From positions 271,001 to 335,000 of the forward strand of contig JADJYQ010000005.1 in NCBI GenBank assembly GCA_016719615.1: 64,000 nucleotides of DNA. Direction: 5' to 3'. Each line of letters opens with the position of its first letter. Within the stretch, counting starts at the first letter, position 1. The position numbers and the translations under genes are program-made. The DNA is from Saprospiraceae bacterium. Its GTDB lineage: Bacteria > Bacteroidota > Bacteroidia > Chitinophagales > Saprospiraceae. Positions 55,101 through 63,417 of this stretch are shown here, piece by piece. Below the pieces are notes generated by a model, which saw only the letters and a program-made list of their open reading frames with translations, did not search any database and was not told where the DNA came from.

Positions 55101-56990
55101 CCTGGTCAGTTATTACTCCGCCAATCAGAGTTTAAGAAAGCCGGTGTGTTTTCCGTTACGCTCAATGCCACCGTATATCAGACGGGAAGCATGGTAGATA
55201 CCTGTATTACCCCTGAAAGCGATGTAAGGCCTGTAATAATTAATATCGTGCCGAGAATTGTATCGCAGTTTGAATGTACAGGTATAGAATATCAGCTCAG
55301 GGCGAAAGCTGTAGGAAGTCTTTATTCTGTGCCATTTCTTCCTGGAGCTACTTATACATGGTATAAGGATAATACTTCCAATGTACTTGGAAGTGGGGAA
55401 GAAATCGTCATACCTCCAGCAAGCCTGAGCAGTAATTTTACTCTTATCTTAATTGGAGATTACGGCGGTAAGTCTTGTACTACTCAAACAAATATTGAGT
55501 TGCCTGAAGTTTTTGATCTTGCATTTCAACCAGACATCAAGGCCTGTGAAGGTTCTATTGTCGAATTTGGGCTGCAAGGTACAGGTGCAGACCAGATCAC
55601 ATCGTACTATTGGCAATTTGGTGATGGTAGTTTTTCGTTTGCAGCAAATCCAAATAAAGTTTATGCATCAGATGGAAGTTATACAATAACATTGACTGTT
55701 AAGAATCAATATGGATGCGAACTAATTCTGACAAAAGATATTTATACTTTTTTCAGAAATCTCAATCCTATTTACGGCTACAGTGCATACTATTTGAAGC
55801 CCGGAGACAACACTAAATACAGTGTTGGTAGCAATTTAGACCCGATACTATTTTCTGTTCAGAATTATACAGGCTCAATTACATTAATAGTTGAGGCATA
55901 TAAAACCTCAAATCCAAACGAAATCTGCGCATTCTTAGAACTTGATATCACGGTATTGCCTAAACCTCAGATAACTTTGGCTGTAGATACGATTTCTTGC
56001 AATCCAAGACTTCTGAAAATCAGGGAAACCTCAAGCAGGGAAGTTACCTGGTTTTTAGAACAGACCGAAATCAGCACAGGGCTATTTATTCTCACGAATA
56101 CGGCAGGAACCTATACTGCAAATTACATTTCACCTGAAGGTTGTATTTCAGCTGGATTCAAAATTATATTTCCTAACCCATTGTTACATATCAATCTGGA
56201 AGGAGTTTATACTCTTTGTGATTCAATGCTCTATGACAATGATCCATTGTCACCTAAGTTATTTGGCTTTATTGATAATACTGGTGGTCCAATTCCCATA
56301 TCGCAATTTAAATTATTCGGTGATGAAACTTTGGCATCTTTTGAGCAAGATTTAGGCAATCAGCAAACTTCTGTGCAACCTTCCATTGTATTAAGCCCAT
56401 TGATGAAAAATAAATATATCAGACTTTGGGTAAGAGATAATTATCAATGCGAGTACATTTCTGAACCTTTTCATTTTTTGACAAAGCCCTGCAGTTGTGA
56501 GGAAATTATCTCCAGTCAAATCGATATAATCCATGACAAGACCCAAAGTGGCTATGACTATTACAATGTTAAAGGCATTTTTGAATTACCTGATGAATTT
56601 GAAATTTGTCCAACGGATGGGATTTTATTTGGCAAATTGGAAATAGTCGGCTCTGTTGAAACCAGAAAGCTGAGCAATGGAAAGACAGAACTCAGGGCAT
56701 ATGTACGACAAGCCATTGGAGCTTGTGATGGATTAGATACTGTAACATTGGCAATTTGTTTTGAAGAATTAAGATGTGAATCAACAATTCCTGTTGAATA
56801 TGAATGTTGTCCTGATGATCCACAGGAATGTATGATACAAAATGTTGGTTGTATACTATGTCATTACCCACAATATGGGTATTTTACTACAGACATACGT
56901 ATTATCCCAAGTAATATTTTTTGGTCAAAATCCTGGTTGCACAAATTTAAATGTAAAAGTGCTTTATCCTGGTACACAAATTGCTTTTGA
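52161..56990 (+). CDS. giant PKD-domain surface protein, N-terminal part (frameshifted)
   Basis: The frame opens with a signal peptide (MNPKTIFAIAIIALFCTSVYSQ). The body is a long series of Ig/PKD-like domains: EYFWDFGDGTTMTTPT near 755 and YYWQFGDGSFSFAAN near 1150 are clear PKD signatures, and many units contain SGP.P.C and W-I-P patterns of surface adhesins. After IRIIPSNIF the frame goes wrong (WSKSWLHKFKC, then stop) because the T-run at 56917-56922 is one base too long. Removing one T gives SNIFGQNPGCTNLNVKVLYPG and joins the following frame, for 1867 residues in total. It is probably intact in the organism, and it is likely T9SS cargo of the integrated element. Confidence 0.85.
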   Translation: MNPKTIFAIAIIALFCTSVYSQCTISGPVDVCKTIEYVYNINPGPDQTVRWRLVNRLGKFITINIDHCMIQWEKTGTETLLAEIRSSTGAIVSICSLNISVAHFEEFDIKPIPNEGGASENKTYNFCKNTDLKFLTMQHGDYSYSWTYNGIPVGNNSNTVEFNSGNQPTGELCLVVQNLINLCMRTLCIQLNLFDPPVIDFQWYGGNDPSLLNICLGDEILFTNNSVHENDNLYVWELIQAGSTLSSSSTRSINTPFLTSYLDPGNYTVRLTGYNITKCKMIKEVFVTVDQNTKLQINNIRNTVCEGEEIHYSVDDVCQQYVWAVEHGQFNPAPGNNPAANVIWQQPGPGGVGTIFVTPSNCQSSICNATSKEHVFIIPSDLDNYISGTQTICYVEPNIGVIYSAPKWPGFEYDWDVTGQGTENFIKTEKSNEFTVRISSGFTGTFTVVLNLSSSIINCTATGTLQVNVYDNKIIDQTPVHCYGTDASFSIENYNSNMTVHWSLLYNGIEVLNTTDYPLLVSKDLLVKAGIYNLFAQVQMNSMECSQNLQFTVKNPVQSPIEITGQPYICPGQEYMYSIVETSPGDVEWDIIGGTITGQPMKNHIMILWFTNQTTYQVSARWIQGDCESEWTSLAVFSKENLTAAISGPNPVCNASTTEYTINYPNAQSYTWRIDPPSVGQIIAGQSSHVVTVEWNNVSQSTQAKVIVDILDCNLSKYYELLVTVNKGTSPVILGNPCVDQSSALVVNAFGADEYFWDFGDGTTMTTPTNVAYYIYQTEGSYFVKVSWNESSNCYDQNYANGWVTAFNQEKIDIYPYKCRIDQNNNTVEDCIPLDCLEPEDSYILKFYTTQFAGVSEYRWEVTKPNSATEYYTTTLPYLELEQSINGPYIGAQVIVRTDHNAINRKCIIADTFDIPLCIINQGECEHDPVTVNIIEDGWEGCTIYKYHGVILPDPFFYPVKSRWWAVNDGFTNPKYEIENPGQLLLRQSEFKKAGVFSVTLNATVYQTGSMVDTCITPESDVRPVIINIVPRIVSQFECTGIEYQLRAKAVGSLYSVPFLPGATYTWYKDNTSNVLGSGEEIVIPPASLSSNFTLILIGDYGGKSCTTQTNIELPEVFDLAFQPDIKACEGSIVEFGLQGTGADQITSYYWQFGDGSFSFAANPNKVYASDGSYTITLTVKNQYGCELILTKDIYTFFRNLNPIYGYSAYYLKPGDNTKYSVGSNLDPILFSVQNYTGSITLIVEAYKTSNPNEICAFLELDITVLPKPQITLAVDTISCNPRLLKIRETSSREVTWFLEQTEISTGLFILTNTAGTYTANYISPEGCISAGFKIIFPNPLLHINLEGVYTLCDSMLYDNDPLSPKLFGFIDNTGGPIPISQFKLFGDETLASFEQDLGNQQTSVQPSIVLSPLMKNKYIRLWVRDNYQCEYISEPFHFLTKPCSCEEIISSQIDIIHDKTQSGYDYYNVKGIFELPDEFEICPTDGILFGKLEIVGSVETRKLSNGKTELRAYVRQAIGACDGLDTVTLAICFEELRCESTIPVEYECCPDDPQECMIQNVGCILCHYPQYGYFTTDIRIIPSNIFWSKSWLHKFKCKSALSWYTNCF

Positions 56991-57765
56991 GCAAAATTAT
57001 AATTGGGTACCAGGCTCAACAGAACCTATTATTTCTTTATCATTACCAATGCCAACGATAGGTAGTGTGCTTTGTGGTGTTTTAGTCTTGAGGGTTACAG
57101 GTGCTAATTGTGATATTTCATGTAACGTTCCGTTTTGTATTGACTTAAGCGGCTGTGGTTTGTTTAATACCGGTACGCAATTCTTGTCATTTTCAAACAT
57201 ATGTAATGGTTCATGGTCAGAAAATGAGCTGTTTTGGAGTTTCGAATTAATTCAAACTGGCTCCGAAGAGGATCTGGTATTTCTAAACCCTCTTAATTTA
57301 AATAATGGACAAATTATTGATGTCATGTTTCCTCCAGGTAATGATCAAATGGGTGGGTTTATAGCAAACCAGGACACGACAGTTGGACATTTTACTGTTT
57401 CGTATCATGATTTTTTAACTTCAAACGATTATTGTTACAATGAGTCCTGGCCGCTTGATTCATGTGGTATGTTATTGTTCAGGTACAATAATCATATAGA
57501 ATCTTTTGATGATTCCTGGCTGACAATTGTTCCTAATCCAGTAAAGGATAACTTTAGAGTCATCTACAAGTTCAAACAGTTTGATAAAATGAACGTAATA
57601 AGAATTATTGATACAAATGGTAAGGAGGTTACTCGTTTGGATAGATGTAATCAACAAGGAGAAATTCTGCTCAACTCAACTGGCATGGCCAATGGAGTAT
57701 ATACCATCTTTCTACAATCTGATGATATAATTGTCAAATCGAAACGGATGATTGTTTTAAAGTAA
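56842..57765 (+). CDS. giant PKD-domain surface protein, C-terminal part with T9SS type A domain
   Basis: Only the part after about 56923 is real continuation; the residues from the first Met at 56842 overlap the upstream coding frame. It shows another Cys-rich domain (ANCDISCNVPFCIDLSGCG), then a type A T9SS sorting domain: SWLTIVPNPVKDNFRVIYKF, VIRIIDTNGKEVTRLD, GMANGVYTIFLQSDD, KSKRMIVLK. Without it the upstream part would have no export signal at its end, which supports a single gene. A strong terminator follows. Confidence 0.85.
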   Translation: MLVVYYVITHNMGILLQTYVLSQVIFFGQNPGCTNLNVKVLYPGTQIAFEQNYNWVPGSTEPIISLSLPMPTIGSVLCGVLVLRVTGANCDISCNVPFCIDLSGCGLFNTGTQFLSFSNICNGSWSENELFWSFELIQTGSEEDLVFLNPLNLNNGQIIDVMFPPGNDQMGGFIANQDTTVGHFTVSYHDFLTSNDYCYNESWPLDSCGMLLFRYNNHIESFDDSWLTIVPNPVKDNFRVIYKFKQFDKMNVIRIIDTNGKEVTRLDRCNQQGEILLNSTGMANGVYTIFLQSDDIIVKSKRMIVLK

Positions 57766-57791
57766 GATTTGATTAAATATAATGGACTAAA

Positions 57792-57821
57792 AGCATGGAT
57801 TGATTTAGATCCATGCTATTT
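57792..57821 (+). terminator. rho-independent terminator after the PKD protein gene
   Basis: AGCATGGAT pairs perfectly with ATCCATGCT around an 8-base loop, followed by ATTTTAG. It ends the transcript of the giant surface protein, 60 bp before the next gene. Confidence 0.75.
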
Positions 57822-57882
57822 TAGTAATTCGCCAAAAATGAAAGGGATACATGCGATATTGAAAAGGTAATTTATAAAAGCG

Positions 57883-59226
57883 ATGAAAGAAATGGAGTTG
57901 ATAAAAATGGGTACGAAATATTACCTGAATTATTTGAATAATAAAATCGAATTGAATACAAAATGGGTTGGTATAGACCGGCCCGTTGTGTGTAGAGCTG
58001 TATTATCCGGTTTACAACAAATCAGTCAAAACGAAAAGACTACGATACTCTTTGAGCAAATATTCTCAAATCCCAATGCTCTGGTAAATTTTTCTTTTCA
58101 GATTAACCCCAAAACTCAACAATATGACGTCAAATTACATAAAAATAAAATAGTTGCAATTGCTAAACTTCTCAAAGGAATTGAAAAGGAGTATTTTATT
58201 AAAAGTGTTATCAAATTGGTAAGCTGGGTTAACACTCAAAAATATTGGGTTGACGCTCTTTTGCTTTTTGACAATGAAGTAGTTCCCCGTCTTATAGAAT
58301 TGATTGATAAAAGTGCAAAAATGGAAGTAGATCATTCCGAAATAAGGAATCTTGAAAATACATTTGTCCATGATTCCTCAAACCTAAAAATAGAGAATGA
58401 TTTAATAAAGATTAAACAAATTTCAGAAATTGGAGGTAGAGCTATACTTGTATGCTGTCCCTCGACAATAAGGATATTAAACGAAGCCTTGGAAATTGAA
58501 CTTACTGATTTGGAATTTAATGTATTTGTAGAATCATTTAACCGTCATCCCTTATCGGGTTTTGCCTATAACGAGTTTAGGATTAACAACAAACTCAAAG
58601 TAAATATTTCAAAGTTATTGGCAAAAATTGAAACAACTGCTAACCTGTTTAAAAATCCTGAGATTAAATCCCACTTTTTAAAATCATTGTTCGACGATGC
58701 CCAATTAACAAATCAAAGCAGTGATTGGGCACCAACCTTATTACATTTTAATAATGTATTCGAAGAAAGATTTAACATGAGTAATAGCCGAGGCATTGAA
58801 CGGCAAAATTCCTATAAATTAGAATATAGGAATGATTCAAATGATGTTTCAATTGCGGAAAAATACTTGTACTTTTTGAATGGTAAAACGCTCACGAACC
58901 AAAAGTACTTGGTGGGATCAGATTATCATCGGTTAATCGGATTTGTAAATACATATTTTGAAAATTTGGAATTACCAAAAAATTTGCAACCCATTCCTTC
59001 AGTTCATTATAAAGTAGGTGAGTTGAGATATGCGTTTTATTTAATGTTCAAAGAAATGTACCCAAACGTTGAATATCCTAAGAGTCTATTTCAATTCCTG
59101 GAAATAACTTTCCCAAACTTAAAAGATAAGGAGAATAGAGATTACAGAGAAACAGCAAATTATAAGAAATTTACTTCCAAGCCCCAATATTGGGACGACT
59201 TATTGAAACACAATAACAAATCTTAA
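57883..59226 (+). CDS. hypothetical protein of 447 residues, mobile-element context
   Basis: I do not recognise a family. The protein is hydrophilic, without signal peptide or membrane helices, and mostly helical by composition. Notable segments are YYLNYLNNKIELNTKWVG at the start, GGRAILVCCPSTIRILNEAL near 186, and a C-terminal region with VHYKVGELRYAFYLMFKEMY and PKSLFQFLEITFPNLKDKE. The last part resembles in general style the C-termini of regulatory or uncharacterised proteins found at the start of Bacteroidota integrative elements, but that is only a resemblance. The ATG at 57892 is an equally possible start. It lies upstream of the excisionase-like gene, with an inverted repeat between them. 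Confidence 0.7.
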   Translation: MKEMELIKMGTKYYLNYLNNKIELNTKWVGIDRPVVCRAVLSGLQQISQNEKTTILFEQIFSNPNALVNFSFQINPKTQQYDVKLHKNKIVAIAKLLKGIEKEYFIKSVIKLVSWVNTQKYWVDALLLFDNEVVPRLIELIDKSAKMEVDHSEIRNLENTFVHDSSNLKIENDLIKIKQISEIGGRAILVCCPSTIRILNEALEIELTDLEFNVFVESFNRHPLSGFAYNEFRINNKLKVNISKLLAKIETTANLFKNPEIKSHFLKSLFDDAQLTNQSSDWAPTLLHFNNVFEERFNMSNSRGIERQNSYKLEYRNDSNDVSIAEKYLYFLNGKTLTNQKYLVGSDYHRLIGFVNTYFENLELPKNLQPIPSVHYKVGELRYAFYLMFKEMYPNVEYPKSLFQFLEITFPNLKDKENRDYRETANYKKFTSKPQYWDDLLKHNNKS

Positions 59227-59284
59227 TATCCACAAAATCACTTCTTTCCCACCTTGTAGCCACTTATCCACCGCATACCTTGCA

Positions 59285-59310
59285 CCTATGAAATATTACA
59301 AAATCATAGG
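59285..59310. promoter_or_regulatory. inverted repeat CCTATGA...TCATAGG before the HTH gene
   Basis: A perfect 7-bp inverted repeat with a 12-base AT-rich spacer ends 2 bp before the ATG at 59313. Its place and size fit an operator, possibly bound by the HTH protein itself. It could also mask the translation start as a hairpin. Confidence 0.4.
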
Positions 59311-59312
59311 AT

Positions 59313-59663
59313 ATGTACGAAATAACATTTAATGAATTGCCAAAGGCAGTGGCTGAACTTTACAAAGAGGTGGTTATTATTAAGCAACTCTTGAGTGATA
59401 GGGATAAAGCCACCTTAACAGAACAAGACCAATGGTTTGACCTAAAGGAGCTGTGTGCTTATCTTCCGGATAAACCATCTAAAATGACTGTTTACGGTTG
59501 GGTTCATAATCAATCGATCCCACACCGAAAAGGTGCAAAAAAATTGAGATTTCTCAAATCGGAAATCGATACCTGGCTAAAATGTAGTAAAAAGGTGAGC
59601 ATTGTACCTGATCATGAAACCATTCCGGAATACTTATTAAAAGCAAAAGGAGGCCGGAAATGA
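59313..59663 (+). CDS. helix-turn-helix (excisionase-like) protein
   Basis: The 116-residue protein has an N-terminal helical segment, then a HTH_17/MerR-like winged helix at about 42-95: WFDLKELCAYLPDKPSKMTV, YGWVHNQSIPHRKGAKKLRF, LKSEIDTWLK. Such proteins act as excisionases or as activators of replication genes in Bacteroidota integrative elements. Its last codons overlap the next gene by 4 bp, so it is coupled to the ATPase. The position after an inverted repeat suggests autoregulation. Confidence 0.85.
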   Translation: MYEITFNELPKAVAELYKEVVIIKQLLSDRDKATLTEQDQWFDLKELCAYLPDKPSKMTVYGWVHNQSIPHRKGAKKLRFLKSEIDTWLKCSKKVSIVPDHETIPEYLLKAKGGRK

Positions 59664-60787
59664 ATAACATCAATCCTATTTCCTGTCATTCTGGCAATAT
59701 TGAGCTAAATCAATGCCAGGGAGATGCGAGAATAATGCCCAGTTTTGATTTTGAAACCTTTATTGGGGTTGATGAAATTAAACAAGAAATTAATAAGCTC
59801 AAATATTCGACTGAGGAATCTTATCAAAATAAAGACCTGTTTAAGGTAAAAACAGCTAATCAATGGTTGGAGCAGGCAAAAATGAGACCAATCCCTAAAA
59901 TGCTATTTGGTGAATTTTGGTTTGAGGGTGAATTATGCTTTTTATTTGCAGATACTAATTTGGGTAAGTCCATTCTGGCCGTGCAAATTGGAAATAGCAT
60001 AAGTCAAGGAGAATTTATACCAGGTTTTAAATTGGAATCGGATAACCAAAAAGTGCTCTATTTCGATTTTGAGTTATCTGATAAGCAATTTGAGAACCGG
60101 TACTCCTTAAATTTTAAGGATCATTATTCTTTTAGCGACAATTTCTTGCGGATTGAATTGAATCCGGAAGCTGAAATTCCGGGAGGTCAGTCATTTGAGG
60201 AGTTTCTATATTCTTCATTGGAGAGGAGCATAGTTGAAACCGGGGCTAAAATTCTTATCATTGACAATATCACTTATCTCAAAAGTGAAACCGAGAAAGC
60301 AAAAGATGCCTTGCCATTGATGAAACTATTAAAAGCATTAAAATCAAAATATGGGCTGTCTATTCTTGCTTTGGCACACACTCCCAAAAGGGATTTGACA
60401 AAACCCATCACAAGGAATGATCTGCAAGGAAGTAAAATGCTAATAAACTTTTGTGATAGTTCCTTTTCAATAGGTGAAAGCCATAGCGATAAAAATTTAC
60501 GATACTTGAAACAGATTAAGCAACGGAACACCGGACAAATTTACGATTCTGAAAATGTTTGTGTTTGTCAAATTGATAAGCCCCATAATTTCTTAATGTT
60601 TGAATTTGTGAATTTCGGTAAGGAATGTGAACATTTGAAGCAACACACTGAAAAGGACAAAGAAAAACTGAATGAAAAGGTAAACGAACTAAAGAGACAA
60701 GGGCGAAGCCTTAGGGAAATAGGGGCTCAACTGGGTATTTCCCACATGAAAGCAAGCAGGATATTAAAGGATTGTAACACACTGTAA
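59660..60787 (+). CDS. RepA-like AAA ATPase with C-terminal HTH
   Basis: The 375-residue protein has a RecA/RepA-type ATPase core: ADTNLGKS as Walker A (residues 97-104, first Gly replaced by Ala), VLYFDFELSD, KILIIDNITYLK as Walker B near 195, and LALAHTPKR as sensor. The C-terminus RQGRSLREIGAQLGISHMKA is a helix-turn-helix near 350. This resembles the hexameric replicative helicases and mobilisation ATPases (AAA_25) of plasmids and integrative elements. It lies between an HTH gene and a primase-like gene, a typical replication module. Six TGTAAC-type heptamers straddle its 3' end. Confidence 0.85.
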   Translation: MNNINPISCHSGNIELNQCQGDARIMPSFDFETFIGVDEIKQEINKLKYSTEESYQNKDLFKVKTANQWLEQAKMRPIPKMLFGEFWFEGELCFLFADTNLGKSILAVQIGNSISQGEFIPGFKLESDNQKVLYFDFELSDKQFENRYSLNFKDHYSFSDNFLRIELNPEAEIPGGQSFEEFLYSSLERSIVETGAKILIIDNITYLKSETEKAKDALPLMKLLKALKSKYGLSILALAHTPKRDLTKPITRNDLQGSKMLINFCDSSFSIGESHSDKNLRYLKQIKQRNTGQIYDSENVCVCQIDKPHNFLMFEFVNFGKECEHLKQHTEKDKEKLNEKVNELKRQGRSLREIGAQLGISHMKASRILKDCNTL

Positions 60788-60826
60788 CATCTGTAATACC
60801 ATGTTACAAGTGTTACACCTGTTACG
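60773..60826. promoter_or_regulatory. symmetric iteron-like cluster of six TGTAACA heptamers
   Basis: TGTAACA occurs at 60773 and 60783 and TGTAATA at 60792; then the inverted form TGTTACA occurs at 60802 and 60811, and TGTTACG at 60820. Spacing is 9-10 bp, about one helical turn, and the whole set is mirror-symmetric about position 60800. It overlaps the end of the RepA-like gene and precedes the primase-like gene. It could be a replication origin or an operator; as RNA it could fold into a long hairpin, but there is no T-run. Confidence 0.6.
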
Positions 60827-60841
60827 CTAAAAAGGCAATAA

Positions 60842-62128
60842 ATGAATAAACACCGATACATATTAGAACTGTACAAGGGAATGAACACCCGTTACCGTTG
60901 CCCAAGTTGCCAACAAAGGGATAAAACCTTTTCCCGATACATCGACACGGAAACAGGTCAACACTTACATCCCAGCGTTGGCAAGTGCAACCGTGAAATT
61001 AATTGCGGCTACCATTACACCCCAAAACAATATTTTCAAGATAACCATATTTTATTTGATACACCCAAGCTTAAACCGCACAAGCCCCAATACATTTTAC
61101 CCAAACCAAAGCCCATTTCGTTTATTCCTGTTGATGTATTTAAATCCAGCCTGAAGGCACACGAAACAAACCACTTTGTACAGTTTCTCATTAAACTGTT
61201 CGGGGTTGAGCTTGCCGGCGAGCTGGTAAGCCGTTATTTTATTGCCACCTCAAAGCATTGGAACGGTGCAACGGTATTTTGGCAAATAGATACACAAGGC
61301 AAAGTAAGAACGGGGAAAATAATGCTTTACAGCCCTGATACAGGCAAAAGAGTAAAAGAACCATTCAATCATATTACTTGGGCGCACAAAGCTCTTAAAT
61401 TGACCGAATTTGAACTAAACCAATGTTTGTTTGGTGAACATTTACTAATTGACAAAACAAAACCCGTTGCCATCGTTGAAAGCGAAAAAACGGCTATAAT
61501 TGCCAGCGTTTATTTACCCCTGTTTATTTGGCTTGCCGTAGGCAGCCTTACCAACCTGACAGCTGAAAAGTGCAGCATATTAAAGGGACGAAAAGTAATT
61601 CTATTTCCCGACCTTAATGCGTTTGATAAATGGACCAGCAAAGCAAAAGAACTTTCGCACATGGCATCATTTTCAGTTTCAGATTTACTGGAACGGAGAG
61701 CCACCGAAGCGGAAAGGCAAAAAGGGTTTGATCTGGCTGACTATTTAGTGAAATACGATTACAAAGAATTTGTATTTCCTGGAGCCGAACCTACCGAACC
61801 ACTCTCATCTGGCCAAGCATTCGTTGAAGAGAAAACATTTGGGCAGCCCGTTAATATAAATAGCATCAGAAAAACCGGACATCCTATTTCAGGAAGCTGG
61901 AACCAAGAAATTATTGAGCTTGAAAACTACTTTGAAAGAATAGCATTACCAACCCAAACCATTATTTTGAACAAATTTCTACCAATTACCAACTGTTCAA
62001 AATTCATTCAAAGTAACATTTCTATTGTTAAAGCTAACAACGGAAACCAAACCTTTTTACCATACCTCAAACGATTACAGGAATTGAAACATGCATTATC
62101 CACAAATCTGAATTGCTATGAAAATTAA
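60842..62128 (+). CDS. primase-like protein, DUF6371/toprim type
   Basis: The 428-residue protein has a zinc-finger start (RYRCPSCQQRDKTFSRY, then GKCNREINCGYHY, two Cys pairs), a middle region (VELAGELVSRYFIATSKHWN, GATVFWQIDTQGKVRTGKI) and a toprim-like fold with VAIVESEKTAIIAS and VILFPDLNAFDKW. The second acidic motif is Asp-x-Asn rather than Asp-x-Asp. The layout matches the proteins called DUF6371 in Bacteroidota mobile elements and suggests a primer-synthesis or replication role with the ATPase upstream. Its end overlaps the next gene by 11 bp. Confidence 0.78.
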   Translation: MNKHRYILELYKGMNTRYRCPSCQQRDKTFSRYIDTETGQHLHPSVGKCNREINCGYHYTPKQYFQDNHILFDTPKLKPHKPQYILPKPKPISFIPVDVFKSSLKAHETNHFVQFLIKLFGVELAGELVSRYFIATSKHWNGATVFWQIDTQGKVRTGKIMLYSPDTGKRVKEPFNHITWAHKALKLTEFELNQCLFGEHLLIDKTKPVAIVESEKTAIIASVYLPLFIWLAVGSLTNLTAEKCSILKGRKVILFPDLNAFDKWTSKAKELSHMASFSVSDLLERRATEAERQKGFDLADYLVKYDYKEFVFPGAEPTEPLSSGQAFVEEKTFGQPVNINSIRKTGHPISGSWNQEIIELENYFERIALPTQTIILNKFLPITNCSKFIQSNISIVKANNGNQTFLPYLKRLQELKHALSTNLNCYEN

Positions 62129-62708
62129 AGAAATTGAACAGCTTGAAAGCCATTTTAAAACCGGAAATGAACATCGAAACAAGTATGTCCTGGAAATGCT
62201 TTGTGATGTAATTAAACAGGGTAATTTTGAAATCCTTGAAATGCCATTACTATTATTTGATAAAGCTATAAACATTTTCGCATTGCACCACAAAACACCT
62301 TTGAGGGCAATTCAAGATTTTGAGGATGAATGCGACAAGCAAAAATTGATTCCGGATCAAAAATTATTTGTTTACGAATGGGTTTGCAAATTTTTGAAGA
62401 ATACCGATTTTAAGGGCATTGATTTAATGGAAGTTTTGACCCTATTAAATAGCAAAACTGAAAGACTAAAAAATGATAAACCACAAATTGAGTATACCAA
62501 GCCATTAACAAGAAACATTCGGGAGAGCCTCAAAGAGTTCATACAAAGGGAACTTGAGCTACTGCCCGAAACGCTCAAGGACCATGCATCTTTGCAACGA
62601 CTTAGTATAATTTGTAAGCTCTTGCCATTTGTATTACCCAAAGTTGAAAACGTGATCCATAAACTTGGGGAGCCTGATGAATTTAAAGTACGGCGGTATC
62701 ACGATTAA
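62118..62708 (+). CDS. hypothetical protein of 196 residues
   Basis: I recognise no family. It is a soluble, charged, mostly helical protein with MKIKEIEQLESHFKTGNEHR at the start, DKAINIFALHHKTPLRAI in the middle and RNIRESLKEFIQRELELLPE followed by LPFVLPKVENVIHKLG near the end. There is no signal peptide, membrane helix or metal motif. The 11-bp overlap with the primase-like gene makes cotranslation likely, so it probably belongs to the element's replication or mobilisation module. Confidence 0.7.
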   Translation: MKIKEIEQLESHFKTGNEHRNKYVLEMLCDVIKQGNFEILEMPLLLFDKAINIFALHHKTPLRAIQDFEDECDKQKLIPDQKLFVYEWVCKFLKNTDFKGIDLMEVLTLLNSKTERLKNDKPQIEYTKPLTRNIRESLKEFIQRELELLPETLKDHASLQRLSIICKLLPFVLPKVENVIHKLGEPDEFKVRRYHD

Positions 62709-62754
62709 ATATTTAAAGTTCCTTAAGGATTTAGGTTATAAAAATTAAAATTAT

Positions 62755-63351
62755 ATGTCCAGATTTAGTACGTTTCCGTTTATATTAGAGCATGCTATCA
62801 GTATTTCCATTTCAGATTTAAAGAAATGGAATTATTTGCGAAAAGGAGCAATTAACAGCGGTGTATTGAATTGGATGCAAGGTGGATCTGAAAGAGGCAG
62901 GGTTTCAATAAAGGTTGATATGGATGCCAAAATTTGTCATATTATTTTGGATTATACGTACAATGAAACCGGTTTTACTGAACGGATTTTGCTTAAAGGA
63001 GTTGAATCAAATTTAGGAGCTGGAAATATCTGGTATTTTGTTTGTCCCAGGACTCAGAAGCTTTGCAGAAAATTGTATTTCAAACGGGGTTATTTTATTT
63101 CCAGATTCGCAATTCTGGACCATTATTACAAAAACCAAACAAAAAGCCATAGGGACCGTAAATTTGACAAACACCTTCAAATAGCATTACAAGCCGAAAA
63201 CCTTGTAACGGATTTAGAAGCGAAGCATTTTAAAAGATACTATGCCGGAGTACCGACGAAGAGATATTTGAAGATAATTCAAAAAGTTAGAGAAAGTGAG
63301 AGGGTAGGGTTTCCGGATGTGTTGGGGTATATAAATGGGACCAAAATGTAA
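62755..63351 (+). CDS. hypothetical protein of 198 residues, mobile-element context
   Basis: No family is recognised with confidence. The start MSRFSTFPFILEHAISISIS and the stretch ICHIILDYTYNETGFTERI suggest a small beta-rich N-terminal part. WYFVCPRTQKLCRKLYFKRG contains a Cys pair like a degenerate zinc ribbon. The C-terminus is basic (KHFKRYYAGVPTKRYLKII). It may bind nucleic acid. It follows the preceding gene by 46 bp in the same orientation. Confidence 0.68.
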   Translation: MSRFSTFPFILEHAISISISDLKKWNYLRKGAINSGVLNWMQGGSERGRVSIKVDMDAKICHIILDYTYNETGFTERILLKGVESNLGAGNIWYFVCPRTQKLCRKLYFKRGYFISRFAILDHYYKNQTKSHRDRKFDKHLQIALQAENLVTDLEAKHFKRYYAGVPTKRYLKIIQKVRESERVGFPDVLGYINGTKM

Positions 63352-63417
63352 TAATTATCACAACAATTTGGGCAAATTACGAAATTTATTCTTAGTTTTA
63401 AGTTAAGTTTACAGAAT

